Below are positions 7,189 to 16,049 of a stretch of 64,000 nt of DNA, piece after piece. Position 1 is the first letter of the stretch; each line of letters opens with the position of its first letter. The position numbers were made by a program, and so were the translations under genes. Origin of the DNA: Arthrobacter sp. S39 (lineage in GTDB: Bacteria; Actinomycetota; Actinomycetes; Actinomycetales; Micrococcaceae); NCBI RefSeq assembly GCF_004320525.1, contig NZ_SIHX01000005.1:186001-250000 (forward strand), in the 5' to 3' direction. The notes under the pieces were generated by a model. The model did not search any database. It was given only the letters and a program-made list of their open reading frames with translations, and was not told where the DNA came from.

Positions 7189-8643
7189 TCAGCCGTTGAC
7201 TCCCGCAGTTGTGGCGTTCTGCGCGCTGGCGGGTGTGGGTGTCGGGTAGATCGTCTGGAGCGGCGCGCGGTTGGTGGCTTTGGCCCATGGGTAGTACACC
7301 GCCATGGTCGCAAGGATTCCCACGATCCAGGAAATGTCCGCGCCTCCCAGCCACTTGGTGACCGGCCCCGTGTAGAGCGCCTGGGCGAGGAACGGCACCT
7401 GGATGAGGACTCCGATCCCGTAGGAGACCAGGGCTGGGACATTCCAGCGGCCGTAGCGGCCGTCCGGGTTGTACAGGGCCGGGATGTCCAGCCGGTCGCG
7501 GGAGATCTTGTAGTAGTCCACGAGGTTGATCACCGACCACGGCGTAAACACCATCAGCAGCAGCAGGACGAAGTTCTTGAAGACGTTCAAGAAGTCCTTG
7601 CTGGCGAAAAGGGCTATCAGCACGCTAGCCGTGATGACGGCGATGATGAAGGCGATGCGGGCCGCCCGTGAGACGGAGTCGCGGCGGTTGATGGCCGTGC
7701 TGATGGTCACAGAGCACATGAAGGCTCCATAGGCGTTGAGGCAGTTGACGGTGAGCTTGCCCGTGACGATCACGAGGTAGATGAAGACCGCAATCAGTCC
7801 TCCGCCGGCCAGGTCTCCCATGTAGCCCACCTGGTTCTTGAGGAAATCGCCGCCCAGGCCGGCGGCGGAGAGCCCGCCTGCTATGGCACCCAGCGTCATG
7901 GCCCACTGGGCACCGCCCACAGAGCCAGCGAACGTGTACCAGAAGGTTTTGCGCTCTGAGGTGGACTGGGGCAGGTAACGCGAATAGTCGGCGACGTAGG
8001 GGCCAAAGGTGAGTTGCCATCCTGCACCCAGGGCTATTGCGGTGAGGAAGGTGGGCCATTCGAAGCCCTTCAGGAACATGATCTGGCCAACGTCGAACCT
8101 GGTGAACACGGCAACAGTCAGGTACAGGAAGCCGGCCAGGCCAAGCACTGTGGCGATGCGGCCAAGGGCGTGGATGTACTTGTAGCCCAGGATTGCCAGG
8201 AACGCGGTGGCGGCGCCAAAGATCAGGATGCCGACTACTGGGGCATCCACGCCCAGCATGAGGTTGATAGCCTGACCGGACAGCACCGTGCCGGTAGAGG
8301 CGAAGCCGATGTACATCAGGATCACCAGGACCAGCGGAATCACGGCACCGTAGACACCGAACTGGGCGCGGCTGGAGATCATCTGGGGAAGCCCCAGTTT
8401 CGGCCCCTGGGCGGAGTGCAGCGCCATGACGGCGCCGCCGACGACGTTGCCCAGCAGGAGGCCGATGATGGCCCAGAACGCGTCGGCCCCGAATACGACG
8501 GCGAGGGCGCCGTCAACGATTGCGGTGATCTGCGCGTTCGCCCCGAACCAGAGCGTGAACTGACCCCTCGGGTGGCCGTGCCGCTCGCGTGGCGGGATCA
8601 TCTCGATGGACCGGGCCTCGACTGTAGTGCTTCCTGCTGCCAT
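7189..8643 (-). CDS. NCS1 family cytosine/purine permease
   Basis: This 484-residue integral membrane transporter has about twelve hydrophobic segments. The N-terminal cytoplasmic region ends in GQFTLWFGANAQ, and helix 1 and the following loop carry GLPQMISSRAQFG, both typical of nucleobase:cation symporter-1 proteins such as CodB. The middle YSRYLP and C-terminal FTPWSVINLVDYY segments also fit. Substrate (cytosine, hypoxanthine, allantoin or thiamine-like) cannot be fixed from sequence. The ATG has GAGGAGT upstream. It is divergent from purA across a 308-base gap, which would fit a purine link but is not proof of one. Confidence 0.87.
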   Translation of the reverse strand: MAAGSTTVEARSIEMIPPRERHGHPRGQFTLWFGANAQITAIVDGALAVVFGADAFWAIIGLLLGNVVGGAVMALHSAQGPKLGLPQMISSRAQFGVYGAVIPLVLVILMYIGFASTGTVLSGQAINLMLGVDAPVVGILIFGAATAFLAILGYKYIHALGRIATVLGLAGFLYLTVAVFTRFDVGQIMFLKGFEWPTFLTAIALGAGWQLTFGPYVADYSRYLPQSTSERKTFWYTFAGSVGGAQWAMTLGAIAGGLSAAGLGGDFLKNQVGYMGDLAGGGLIAVFIYLVIVTGKLTVNCLNAYGAFMCSVTISTAINRRDSVSRAARIAFIIAVITASVLIALFASKDFLNVFKNFVLLLLMVFTPWSVINLVDYYKISRDRLDIPALYNPDGRYGRWNVPALVSYGIGVLIQVPFLAQALYTGPVTKWLGGADISWIVGILATMAVYYPWAKATNRAPLQTIYPTPTPASAQNATTAGVNG

Positions 8644-8951
8644 GGTTACTCCTCGTGCTGGCTGTTATGTTCCATGTCACAGGTTCCTGGGCGGCAGGAC
8701 AACGGCGATGCCGCGGCGAATGTCGCAAATACCAGACACCCCGGCGTGTCGTCCGGAGTCGCCCCGGCGCCGCAGTCAGGGCGCCATCGGCTAAACTTGG
8801 GTGGTAAGAGCCCCGGAACTCTTGCGTTGGCAGGCCGCACCTCGGACCTGGCAAGGCTGGTCCATTCGGGGCATTCTCATGAACGGCGCTGCACCAGGCC
8901 TGCCATTTCGGTGGACAGCCTGGCCGGCCCGAACGAATGGGGGAGGATCCC
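8644..8951. promoter_or_regulatory. 308-base divergent gap with the purA promoter
   Basis: TAAACT at 8792-8797 is the best plus-strand -10 box and would give purA a leader of about 145 bases. CATAAC about 30 bases before the permease ATG is a possible minus-strand -10. I see no gene, no recognised purine riboswitch core and no strong palindrome in the gap. Confidence 0.4.
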
Positions 8952-10241
8952 ATGCCAGCAATCGTGATCGTAGGAGCCCAGTGGGGCGACGAAGGAAAAG
9001 GCAAAGCCACTGACCTTTTGGGCGGCCGAGTCGACTACGTCGTCAAGCCGAACGGCGGCAACAATGCCGGGCACACCGTCGTCGTAGGCGGTGAGAAGTA
9101 CGAGCTCAAGCTCCTTCCTGCCGGCATCCTCAGCCCCAACGCGGTCCCGATCATCGGCAACGGCTGCGTGGTGAACCTCGAGGCCCTGTTCCAGGAGATC
9201 GACGGGCTGGAGGCGCGCGGCGCCGACACCTCCAAGCTCCGTGTTTCGGCCAACGCACACCTCGTTGCCCCCTATCACCAGGTGCTGGACAAAGTCACCG
9301 AGCGCTTCCTCGGCAGCCGCGCCATCGGCACCACCGGCCGCGGTATCGGCCCGGCCTACATGGACAAGGTGGCCCGCCTGGGCATCCGCGTCCAGGACGT
9401 CTTTGACGAGTCGATCCTCCGCCAGAAGGTTGAAGGGTCGCTGCGCCAGAAGAACGATCTCCTGGTCAAGATCTACAACCGCCGCAGCGTTGTGGTGGAG
9501 GAGATCGTGGAGTACTTCCTGTCCTTCGCCGACCGCCTGCGCCCGCTGGTCATCGACAGCACGCTGGTCCTGAACACAGCACTGGACGAGGGCAAGGTGG
9601 TCCTGATGGAGGGCGGCCAGGCCACGTTCCTGGACGTTGACCACGGCACGTACCCGTTCGTCACTTCGTCCAACCCCACCGCGGGCGGCGCCTCCGTGGG
9701 TTCCGGCATCGGCCCCACCCGCATCTCACGCTCGATCGGCATCATCAAGGCCTACACCACCCGCGTCGGTGCGGGCCCGTTCCCCACGGAGCTGTTCGAC
9801 GAGATGGGCATGTACCTGCAGAAGACCGGCGGCGAGTTTGGCGTCAACACCGGCCGCCCGCGCCGCTGCGGCTGGTACGACGCCGTCCTGGCCCGCCACG
9901 CCTCCCGCGTCAACGGTTTCACGGACTACTTCGTCACCAAGCTGGACGTCCTGACAGGCATCGAGCAGATCCCGGTCTGCGTGGCCTACGACGTCGACGG
10001 TGTGCGCCACGACGAAATGCCCATGACGCAGACCGAGTTCCACCACGCCGTGCCCATCTTCGAGTACTTCGAAGGCTGGACCGAGGACATCACCGGCGCC
10101 CGGACCCTGGCGGACCTGCCGGAGAACGCCCGCAACTACGTGCTGGCCCTGGAAAAGCTCTCCGGCACGCGGTTCTCGGCCATCGGCGTCGGCCCGGACC
10201 GGGACCAGACGATCGTGGTCAACGACCTCATCAACGACTGA
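8952..10241 (+). CDS. purA: adenylosuccinate synthase
   Basis: This 429-residue enzyme joins IMP and aspartate using GTP to form adenylosuccinate, the first committed step to AMP. The P-loop-like [11 protein letters not shown] (residues 8-18) includes the catalytic Asp13. [10 protein letters not shown] supplies His41, [11 protein letters not shown] binds IMP, and the C-terminal [18 protein letters not shown] binds guanine. Length is normal. The ATG at 8952 is preceded by GGGAGG; an ATG-like start five codons upstream would lie on top of that site. The gene is monocistronic, ending in a hairpin, and is separated from purSQL by about 6 kb. Confidence 0.98.
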   Translation: MPAIVIVGAQWGDEGKGKATDLLGGRVDYVVKPNGGNNAGHTVVVGGEKYELKLLPAGILSPNAVPIIGNGCVVNLEALFQEIDGLEARGADTSKLRVSANAHLVAPYHQVLDKVTERFLGSRAIGTTGRGIGPAYMDKVARLGIRVQDVFDESILRQKVEGSLRQKNDLLVKIYNRRSVVVEEIVEYFLSFADRLRPLVIDSTLVLNTALDEGKVVLMEGGQATFLDVDHGTYPFVTSSNPTAGGASVGSGIGPTRISRSIGIIKAYTTRVGAGPFPTELFDEMGMYLQKTGGEFGVNTGRPRRCGWYDAVLARHASRVNGFTDYFVTKLDVLTGIEQIPVCVAYDVDGVRHDEMPMTQTEFHHAVPIFEYFEGWTEDITGARTLADLPENARNYVLALEKLSGTRFSAIGVGPDRDQTIVVNDLIND

Positions 10242-10260
10242 CGTTTTAGAACGTACGACG

Positions 10261-10309
10261 GCGGCGGGTCACCCTGGGTTCCTAACGAGCCTTGCGGGTG
10301 GCCCGCCGC
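10261..10309 (+). terminator. hairpin after purA, related to family D
   Basis: GCGGCGGGTCACCC (10261-10274) pairs with GGGTGGCCCGCCGC (10296-10309) with one mismatch around a 21-base loop, and TTTGTT follows. The preceding TACGACGGC (10255-10263) resembles the family D hairpin at 6285, though here the arm is not fully mirrored. Confidence 0.7.
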
Positions 10310-10522
10310 TTTGTTCTGCCGGGGGTTGAACGCAATTTACACAGGGTTAACCCGGCCGGTCTTGTGAGGCTGCAGACGGTGCCGGGAGACTTGATGTACA
10401 AGCTGAACTGATCAACAGATCGTTCGAGCAGACCCGTGGGAGACCGGCGCAGAGATGTGTTCGGGACCGTCCAGTGGCGACGACGTTGCCCGGACAGGAC
10501 CCACAGACCGGAAGGATTTGCC

Positions 10523-10861
10523 ATGGCCGGGAAGTTTGAAGTTTTCTTGGACTCCGATTCACGATTCAGGTTCCGCCTCAAGGCGCCGGACGGCACGGTG
10601 ATGGCCGTGTCCGAAGCCTATGAGGACAAGTCCGCTGTCGCCGCCGGTATCGCCGCTGTGCGTGAGTGCGCCGGAACAGGGCTGGTCACCGATCTCTGCA
10701 CCGCCGCCAGTGTCAGTCAGCCTGCGCCCGTTGCGGCCCCCGCCCTGGTCCAGCCGGCCTGCGATGACCAGCGCGTCCCTGCCACGAGGGTGCACTCGTT
10801 CGCCAATGCCAAGGCGCCGCGCAGGCAGGTCACTTCGCCGCGTTGGACCGGGGCAGCCTAA
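10523..10861 (+). CDS. DUF1508 (YegP-like) protein with C-terminal extension
   Basis: The protein has 112 residues. Residues 1-55 match one DUF1508/UPF0339 unit: GKFEVFLDSDSRFRFRLKAPDG, then a helix and SVAAGIAAVRE-type sequence. This small alpha/beta fold is often found as tandem copies, while here it occurs once. The remaining half is Ala/Pro/Val-rich and unrelated. Function is unknown. GGAAGG precedes the ATG by about eight bases. Confidence 0.75.
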   Translation: MAGKFEVFLDSDSRFRFRLKAPDGTVMAVSEAYEDKSAVAAGIAAVRECAGTGLVTDLCTAASVSQPAPVAAPALVQPACDDQRVPATRVHSFANAKAPRRQVTSPRWTGAA

Positions 10862-11180
10862 GGTCCAGCACCGGCGGATCCAGCCCTCGTCACCGGCCTC
10901 CAAAAGTTTTTTCAGAAAGGTCGTAACCCTTGGAGCGCCCCGGGCGATTACCCCTATGAAAGCGCCGGACTGGAACCTGTCCCCCATCATGTTCCAGCCC
11001 GGCTCTTTTTTGCTTCGGCAGGACACAGAAGTGACAGGGATCCGGCACCCGAAACGGGCGCCGGCGGGCGAGGTGGCACGGTTACCGCAGGGTAAAGTTA
11101 GTTGGCAAGGGCATTCCGCGGAAGCGTCACTGGCCCTAGACTGAGCAAGCCAAGTTCCCTCCACCGAAGGCCCTACGTCC
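10862..11180 (+). promoter_or_regulatory. 319-base gap: candidate ECF promoter, terminator, sigma-gene promoter
   Basis: CGTAACCC (10922-10929) and CGAT (10945-10948) are 15 bases apart, which resembles an extracytoplasmic-function sigma promoter. A hairpin with arms 10963-10975 and 10991-11003, followed by seven Ts, lies just downstream, so any transcript would be only about 55 bases. TAGACT (11137-11142) fits a -10 box for the sigma gene. A 62-codon open frame from 10957 crosses the hairpin and is not supported. Confidence 0.4.
10963..11010 (+). terminator. Rho-independent terminator
   Basis: GCCGGACTGGAAC pairs with GTTCCAGCCCGGC with one mismatch, followed directly by a run of T. It is the most classical terminator in the window. 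Confidence 0.8.
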
Positions 11181-11732
11181 GTGACCGATGCGCTGACTGA
11201 CGATGTATTGCGGGCTGGTGCCGGCGATCCGGAACTCTTCAGCCTCGTGTACCGAAGTTATGCGTCACAGGTCCTGGGCTATCTCACAGCCCGCGGTGTT
11301 GAAGATCCGGAGGCTGTTATGCAGGACGTCTTCCTCGCGGTCCTCCCACGGCTGGAGACTGTCACGGGCGGCATGCACGGCCTGCGCACCTTTATCTTCT
11401 CGGTGGCCCACGCCCGGATGGTGGACGACCACCGCCGGCAAAGCCGCACCCCCGCGAAGCTCCCGTTCGACGCCGAGCTGGACCTGCGCGAGGAATCATC
11501 CGCCGAAGCTGAAGCCCTTGCGAGGGTCTCGCCGTCGGAGGTCCTGGGCCTGCTCCAGGGGCTGCTGGACGAGCAGAAGGAAGTGCTGACCCTGCGCATT
11601 ATCGGCGGCCTGACCGTGGACCAGGTGGCCGCCGTCATGGGGAAGAGCGCGGGCGCCGTGAAGCAGCTCCAGCGGCGGGCTTTGAACAGACTCCGCGAGG
11701 AAACCTCAGTGAAGGAATACGTGGCGCCATGA
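11181..11732 (+). CDS. ECF-type sigma-70 family sigma factor
   Basis: This 183-residue protein has the two-domain layout of ECF sigma factors. Region 2 spans about residues 12-95 (LFSLVYRSYASQVLGYL; PEAVMQDVFLAVLPRL; LRTFIFSVAHARMVDDHRRQ) and region 4 about 118-175 (LLDEQKEVLTLRIIGGLTVDQVAAVMGKSAGAVKQLQRRALNRLRE). It directs RNA polymerase to an alternative promoter set. The GTG start is the first in the frame that precedes the conserved part. Its stop codon overlaps the start of the next gene (ATGA), typical of a sigma/anti-sigma pair. A possible target or autoregulatory promoter lies at 10922. Confidence 0.9.
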   Translation: MTDALTDDVLRAGAGDPELFSLVYRSYASQVLGYLTARGVEDPEAVMQDVFLAVLPRLETVTGGMHGLRTFIFSVAHARMVDDHRRQSRTPAKLPFDAELDLREESSAEAEALARVSPSEVLGLLQGLLDEQKEVLTLRIIGGLTVDQVAAVMGKSAGAVKQLQRRALNRLREETSVKEYVAP

Positions 11733-12550
11733 CACCTCAAACCAGCCGTTTGACGGGCACCGTGGAGTCGATGCTGCTCGATGCCGGCCAGGAGCAGGAC
11801 ACCGAACTGCGTGCTGCGCTCCTGTCGCTGGGCAGCCTGGCTTCCTTGCCGGCACCGTCCCCCAACGCACAGCTGGCCGCCCTGCTGGCCTCCCGGCCGG
11901 ACGAGCTGACCCGCCGACGCAGGCAGCGCCGGCACCGTAACCGGTCCGCCATTGTGGGCCTTGCCGTCGTAGCGGGGATGGGCCTCGGCGTCACCGGGGT
12001 CGCCGCCACCGGGTCCGGTGCGGCGGGGAAGGCCAGCCACTCCGTGCAGCACTTGCTGGAAGACTGGGCGCCCTCGTGGAACGTGTCCGGGCTGCCCGCT
12101 GCCGCCCCTGCCATCGGAACCGTCCCGGAAGCCGCAAAGGCGGAATCCGGTGCAGGGCGGGATGCTGGTCCGGCAGACGGTCAGCAGCAGTACGTGCCGC
12201 AGCAAGCGCCGGACCATAACGCGGCGCCCGACGCCACCGCGGACGAAACTGTGAAGGAAGGACCGGACGACGGCGGCGCTGACTCCCAGGCCGGATCCGG
12301 TTCGCCCGGGACGTCCGGCGGGGTAAAAAATTCAAAGGAACAGGGGAAGCTCCCGGAAAGCTCCCCGTCCCAGGAAGCGGAGCATGCCCCTGAACCTGTG
12401 CGGCAGACGCTGGAAAAAACGGAGAAGCTGCTGGCCAGCGTCGTGCCCGGAAATGCGGCGTCCAAGGAAGCCGGCAACGGGTCCGGCAAGTCCGGGACCA
12501 ACAAGAAAGCAGACCCCGGCGCCAAGTGGCTCAAGAAGTTCAGCCGCTAA
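11729..12550 (+). CDS. single-pass membrane protein, probable anti-sigma partner
   Basis: The protein has 273 residues. The N-terminal 65 residues are cytoplasmic and helical, then comes a basic patch (RRRRQRRHRNR) and one hydrophobic segment at about 73-95. The outer domain of about 175 residues is low in complexity, rich in Ala, Pro, Glu and Gly. It overlaps the ECF sigma stop codon by four bases, so the two are translationally coupled. That position and topology suggest an anti-sigma factor. I see no ZAS (HxxxCxxC) motif, so the binding domain would be of another type. Confidence 0.55.
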   Translation: MTPQTSRLTGTVESMLLDAGQEQDTELRAALLSLGSLASLPAPSPNAQLAALLASRPDELTRRRRQRRHRNRSAIVGLAVVAGMGLGVTGVAATGSGAAGKASHSVQHLLEDWAPSWNVSGLPAAAPAIGTVPEAAKAESGAGRDAGPADGQQQYVPQQAPDHNAAPDATADETVKEGPDDGGADSQAGSGSPGTSGGVKNSKEQGKLPESSPSQEAEHAPEPVRQTLEKTEKLLASVVPGNAASKEAGNGSGKSGTNKKADPGAKWLKKFSR

Positions 12551-12583
12551 CCACCCGCCGCCCGCAGCCCGTAGGCTTGCCTC

Positions 12584-13009
12584 ATGGGGCACACCAACGA
12601 TCCTGCAGTCATTGAGCGCCTGATGCGAACCAAAGGGCGGTGGGCCATCGTGGGCCTGACTACCAATGAGTGGCGTGCGGCCTACGATACGTCGCTGTTT
12701 ATCCGGGACCGCCTCGGCATGGAGATCATCCCCGTCAACCTCCCTGGCGATCCTGTGCACGGCGAACCCGGCTACCGCACCCTCGGTGACATTCCCCCCG
12801 AAAAGCAGCCGGTCGACGTCGTTGACTGCTTTGTGAATTCGCACAGGGTTGGTGCGGTGGTGGACCAGGCCATTGCGGCAGGTGCCAAGGCCGTATGGCT
12901 GCAGCTGGGCGTCATCGACGAAGCTGCGGTGGAGCGTGCCAAGGCAGCCGGTCTCGATGTGGTGATGAACGTCTGCCCCGCCCAGCAGGCGTGGAAGTAC
13001 AACCTCTGA
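12584..13009 (+). CDS. CoA-binding (Rossmann) domain protein
   Basis: This 141-residue protein is a stand-alone CoA_binding domain like YccU. It has WAIVGLTTNEWRAAY at the first beta-alpha unit, a central VDVVDCFVNSHRVGAVVDQAI and a C-terminal AVWLQLGVIDEAAVERAKAAGLDVVMNVCP. Such proteins bind CoA-type ligands; their physiological role is not known. The ATG is preceded by TAGGCT (12572-12577) at six bases, indicating leaderless translation and its own promoter, separate from the sigma operon. Confidence 0.85.
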   Translation: MGHTNDPAVIERLMRTKGRWAIVGLTTNEWRAAYDTSLFIRDRLGMEIIPVNLPGDPVHGEPGYRTLGDIPPEKQPVDVVDCFVNSHRVGAVVDQAIAAGAKAVWLQLGVIDEAAVERAKAAGLDVVMNVCPAQQAWKYNL

Positions 13010-13021
13010 TACTCCCCGCGT

Positions 13022-14050
13022 TCAGGTTTTGATCAGGTCCGGGTAGTGCCGCTCGGTCACGTCCGGGTGGGCGCGCATCCGTCCCTTGAGCATGTTCATG
13101 CCGAATGATGCGAGCATCGGGTTGGACGGATCATCCGAGATTCCGCGGGCCTGTGCTTCCAGCTCCGGCGGCAGGGGCACGGGGTCAATCACGGCGTCCA
13201 GCCGCGGCGACCAGAAGAACGGCACGGAGTAACGGTCGACGCCGGGCGGCGGCGCCTGCACGCGGTGGATCGTCGCGGCGAGGTAGCCTTCGGTGGCAAC
13301 CTCTAGCATTTCGCCCAGGTTCACCACCAGCGCGCCCGGGATGGGTTCGACAGGGGCCCATTCGGTGGCGCCGGGCGGGAGGACCTCCAGGCCTCCGACG
13401 CCGTCCTGCAGCAGGAGGGTGACGAACCCGTAGTCGGCGTGCGAGCCCACGCCCTGGTCACCGGCCGCTTCCACCACGCCGCCCACATAATGCACCAGTT
13501 TGCCCATCCAGGCCGGTGTGTCACGGAACGGATCGTCGAAATATTCCTCGGGCAGCTGCAGGGAGACGGCGATGGCGCGCATCAGTTCCATGCCTACCGC
13601 GGACATCAGGTCCGCCCAGGCCATGGCGGCCTGCTTCAGCTCCGGCAGCGCTTCGTCCGGCCACTGGTTGTGTCCCTGGAGCAGCCAGAACGGCTGATCT
13701 GCCGGATAATCCGGGATGGGGTCGCGCTCCGGCGAATAGTCAATCTGTTCCCGGGCATCGGCCCGGCCCTGGGTGACCTCTGTGCCCATCCGGGTGTAGC
13801 CGCGGAAATGCGGTGAAAGCCGGTTATCAAGCTTCATCCGTTCCTCAAGCGGCAGATCGAAGAAGCGTTTGATGACGGCCAGGAGGTCCTCGGCCTGGCC
13901 CGGCGCGGCGCCGTAGCCGGTGAGCTGGAAGAAGCCGACGTTGTGGGTGGCGTTTCGCAGCTCTTCAATGAATTCCGGACTAAAGGGACCGTAGGGCTGG
14001 CGTGCGGTGCTCAGGTCCAGAACAGGTATGGTCGCCTGGTCATGTGACAT
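13022..14050 (-). CDS. isopenicillin N synthase-like 2OG-Fe(II) oxygenase
   Basis: This 342-residue non-haem iron dioxygenase has the N-terminal DIOX_N region (PVLDLSTAR to FFDLPLEERMKL) and the double-stranded beta-helix core. The iron ligands appear as HADYG (His/Asp, near residue 203) and the distal His in ATIHRVQAP, with RYSVPFF giving the Arg/Ser that binds 2-oxoglutarate. Substrate is unknown. The ATG is leaderless: TAGTCT on the minus strand (14057-14062) lies six bases upstream. It converges on the CoA-binding gene with only 12 bases between stop codons. Confidence 0.9.
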   Translation of the reverse strand: MSHDQATIPVLDLSTARQPYGPFSPEFIEELRNATHNVGFFQLTGYGAAPGQAEDLLAVIKRFFDLPLEERMKLDNRLSPHFRGYTRMGTEVTQGRADAREQIDYSPERDPIPDYPADQPFWLLQGHNQWPDEALPELKQAAMAWADLMSAVGMELMRAIAVSLQLPEEYFDDPFRDTPAWMGKLVHYVGGVVEAAGDQGVGSHADYGFVTLLLQDGVGGLEVLPPGATEWAPVEPIPGALVVNLGEMLEVATEGYLAATIHRVQAPPPGVDRYSVPFFWSPRLDAVIDPVPLPPELEAQARGISDDPSNPMLASFGMNMLKGRMRAHPDVTERHYPDLIKT

Positions 14051-14095
14051 GCTCGCAGACTAGCACCGGCGGCGGCCGCTTTGTAGGCTCACTGG

Positions 14096-14515
14096 ATGGA
14101 CCAAGCTGAACTCCGCGAAATCTGCCTGTCGTTTCCCGGTTCCTTCGAGGATTTTCCCTTCGGACCCGAAACCTCGGTGTTTAAGGTCCGGGCGCATGTT
14201 GCCGGCGGCGCCCGGCACGAGGCCAAGATGTTTGCGGCCACCGCCATGGACCCGGACGACTGGTCCGTGAGCCTGAAGTGCGAGCCCGCCCTGGCTGAGC
14301 AGCTTCGTGCCGCCCACCCGGAAATCACGGGCGCGTGGCACATGAACAAGACCCACTGGAACGGCGTGCGGCTGGACGGCGCTCTCCCCGATTCAATGGT
14401 CCGGGACATGGTGGAGGACTCCTACGACCTCGTAGTGTCGACCCTGAGCCGAAAGCAGCAGGAGCAGCTGGGATGGGCCCGGCTGTCCGGCTCCCAGGAG
14501 GCGTCTGTTGACTGA
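14096..14515 (+). CDS. MmcQ/YjbR family protein
   Basis: This 139-residue protein has the CyaY-like fold of the MmcQ/YjbR family: a start such as LREICLSFPGSFEDFPFGPETSVFKV, then KMFA, SLKCEPALAEQLRA and HMNKTHWNGVRLDG. These proteins are presumed DNA-binding, but no role has been proven. TAGGCT (14084-14089) stands six bases before the ATG, so it is probably leaderless. The promoter region is shared back to back with the oxygenase gene. The next gene overlaps its last eight bases. Confidence 0.87.
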   Translation: MDQAELREICLSFPGSFEDFPFGPETSVFKVRAHVAGGARHEAKMFAATAMDPDDWSVSLKCEPALAEQLRAAHPEITGAWHMNKTHWNGVRLDGALPDSMVRDMVEDSYDLVVSTLSRKQQEQLGWARLSGSQEASVD

Positions 14516-15056
14516 CAGGCGCCTGGTAGGCGGCCGGCTCGATTACCCCGGCGTCGGCGCTACGGAGAATGGCCGGCCGCCAGCGGGATACTCCTGCCTG
14601 GTGTCACAGGTCTACCTTGGAGACGGGGTGGCACTGTACCGTCGGGTGGCGCACGGAATCCTGACGTGGGAGCTGCAGCGGCGGTCGGGGCTCCGAGTCC
14701 GGGCTGAATCCGACGTCGTCCGTCCTGGAACGCGCGTGGTGAGCGGATTCGGCGTCGGACCTTTCCGCATTAACGCCCCCTGCGAGGTGGTGTGGGTCCG
14801 GCGGCCGGTGCCGGGGGAGGGCCCGCAGTCTGCGGGGTTTGGCTACGGAACATTGCCCGGACATCCGGCCCGCGGTGAAGAGGCGTTTGAAGTGGAGATT
14901 GACGCCACTGGCCGCGTATTTTTGCAAATCACCGCCTTCAGCATGCCTGCCAACTGGTTCTACCGGGCAGGTGGCCTGGTGACCAGGGCGGCGCAAAGGC
15001 ACATCACTTCGCGATACGTTGAAGGGGCACGCCAACTCGCCGCAGGTGAAAGCTGA
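14508..15056 (+). CDS. DUF1990 family protein
   Basis: This 182-residue protein matches DUF1990 by LDYPGVGAT near the N-terminus, GVALYRRVAHGILTWELQRRSG, and the C-terminal SMPANWFYRAGGLVTRAAQRH. The family is found in actinobacteria and plants and has no known function. The start is a TTG that overlaps the stop of the preceding gene (TTGACTGA) and is set by CAGGAGG six bases upstream inside that gene. Confidence 0.82.
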   Translation: MTDRRLVGGRLDYPGVGATENGRPPAGYSCLVSQVYLGDGVALYRRVAHGILTWELQRRSGLRVRAESDVVRPGTRVVSGFGVGPFRINAPCEVVWVRRPVPGEGPQSAGFGYGTLPGHPARGEEAFEVEIDATGRVFLQITAFSMPANWFYRAGGLVTRAAQRHITSRYVEGARQLAAGES

Positions 15057-15070
15057 TCAGGAGTAGGTAC

Positions 15071-15697
15071 ATGCTGGACCAAGAGACCCTTGACCGACTA
15101 TGGAAGCAAAAGGATCCCGGGCTGTCCGAGCAGCGCTTCAGGGACGCCCTTGCCGATCCGGCGTACGACGCCGACGAAAAGGCCGAACTGGCCACCCAGC
15201 TGGGACGTGCCATCGGCCTGCGGGGACGCTACGAGGAGGCAGATGAGCTGCTGGACTCGGTGGACGGGGAGGAGGAACCCACCGTCGGAGTGCGGATCCT
15301 GCTGGAACGCGGACGCGTCCTGAACTCCAGCGGGCACGCCGCCATGGCCGTGCCCCTGTTTGAGCAGGCCGCGGAGCTCGGCGACCACCTGGGCGAGGAG
15401 TACCTCGCCGTGGATGCGCTGCATATGCTCGCGATCGCAGACTCCGCCCATGCCGAGCTCTGGACAAAGAGTGCCATCGAATACGCGTCCACTGCCCACG
15501 ATCCGCATACGCGGCGCTGGATGGTGGCGCTGCACAACAACCTGGGCTGGGCCCTGCACGGCGCCGCCCGCTTCGCCGAGGCGCTCGTGGAGTTCCAGCT
15601 GGCCGAACAGTGGGCGGAGCGGGCCGGCACCCCCGCGCAGCAGCAACACGCGCGTGAGGCCATCGAGGCCTGTGAGCTCGCCCTGGCTGCGGGCTGA
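15071..15697 (+). CDS. TPR-like helical protein
   Basis: This 208-residue all-helical protein shows tetratricopeptide-like repeats, for example AIGLRGRYEEADELLDSV, GHAAMAVPLFEQAAELGD and GWALHGAARFAEALVEFQLAEQWAE, each with the small/large residue pattern of TPR helices. No catalytic motif is visible. It probably serves in protein binding. It is 14 bases after the DUF1990 gene with AGGAGT before the ATG, so it belongs to the same operon. Confidence 0.75.
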   Translation: MLDQETLDRLWKQKDPGLSEQRFRDALADPAYDADEKAELATQLGRAIGLRGRYEEADELLDSVDGEEEPTVGVRILLERGRVLNSSGHAAMAVPLFEQAAELGDHLGEEYLAVDALHMLAIADSAHAELWTKSAIEYASTAHDPHTRRWMVALHNNLGWALHGAARFAEALVEFQLAEQWAERAGTPAQQQHAREAIEACELALAAG

Positions 15698-15731
15698 CAC
15701 TGATTCAACACCCTCAACGGAAGGAAATCCC

Positions 15732-16049
15732 ATGATCTTCATCGTGGTTAAATTCAAGGTCAAGCCCGACTGGTCCGAGCGCTGGCTCGGCCTTGTTGAA
15801 GAATTCACCACGGCCACCCGGGAGGAGCCCGGCAACCTGTGGTTCGACTGGTCCCGCAGTGTGGAGGACCCCAACGAGTTTGTTCTGGTGGAGGCCTTCA
15901 AGGACGACGCCGCCGGGGACCACGTCAACAGCACGCACTTCAAGCAGGCCATGGCGGACATGCCCCAGGCGCTGGCCGAAACACCCCGGATCATCAGCCG
16001 CCAGCTCGACGGCGACGGCTGGGACCGGATGGGCGAACTCACCATCTGA
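15732..16049 (+). CDS. antibiotic biosynthesis monooxygenase (ABM) domain protein
   Basis: This 105-residue dimeric ferredoxin-like protein is of the YgiN/ABM type: MIFIVVKFKVKPDW, EEPGNLWFDWSRSVEDPNEFVLVEAFKDDAAGDHHVNS-like sequence and a terminal helix. Relatives act as quinol monooxygenases or haem-degrading proteins, and function varies widely. GGAAGG lies about eight bases before the ATG. Its stop codon shares a base with the next start (TGATG). Confidence 0.85.
   Translation: MIFIVVKFKVKPDWSERWLGLVEEFTTATREEPGNLWFDWSRSVEDPNEFVLVEAFKDDAAGDHVNSTHFKQAMADMPQALAETPRIISRQLDGDGWDRMGELTI

Noticed and set aside
8798..8951. Possible purine riboswitch in the purA leader
   Set aside because: I could not find the conserved purine-aptamer core or a switching terminator; only unstructured leader is visible.
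10957..11144. 62-codon frame upstream of the sigma gene
   Set aside because: It runs through a strong terminator hairpin and T-run, has no ribosome site, and its protein is not like any family.
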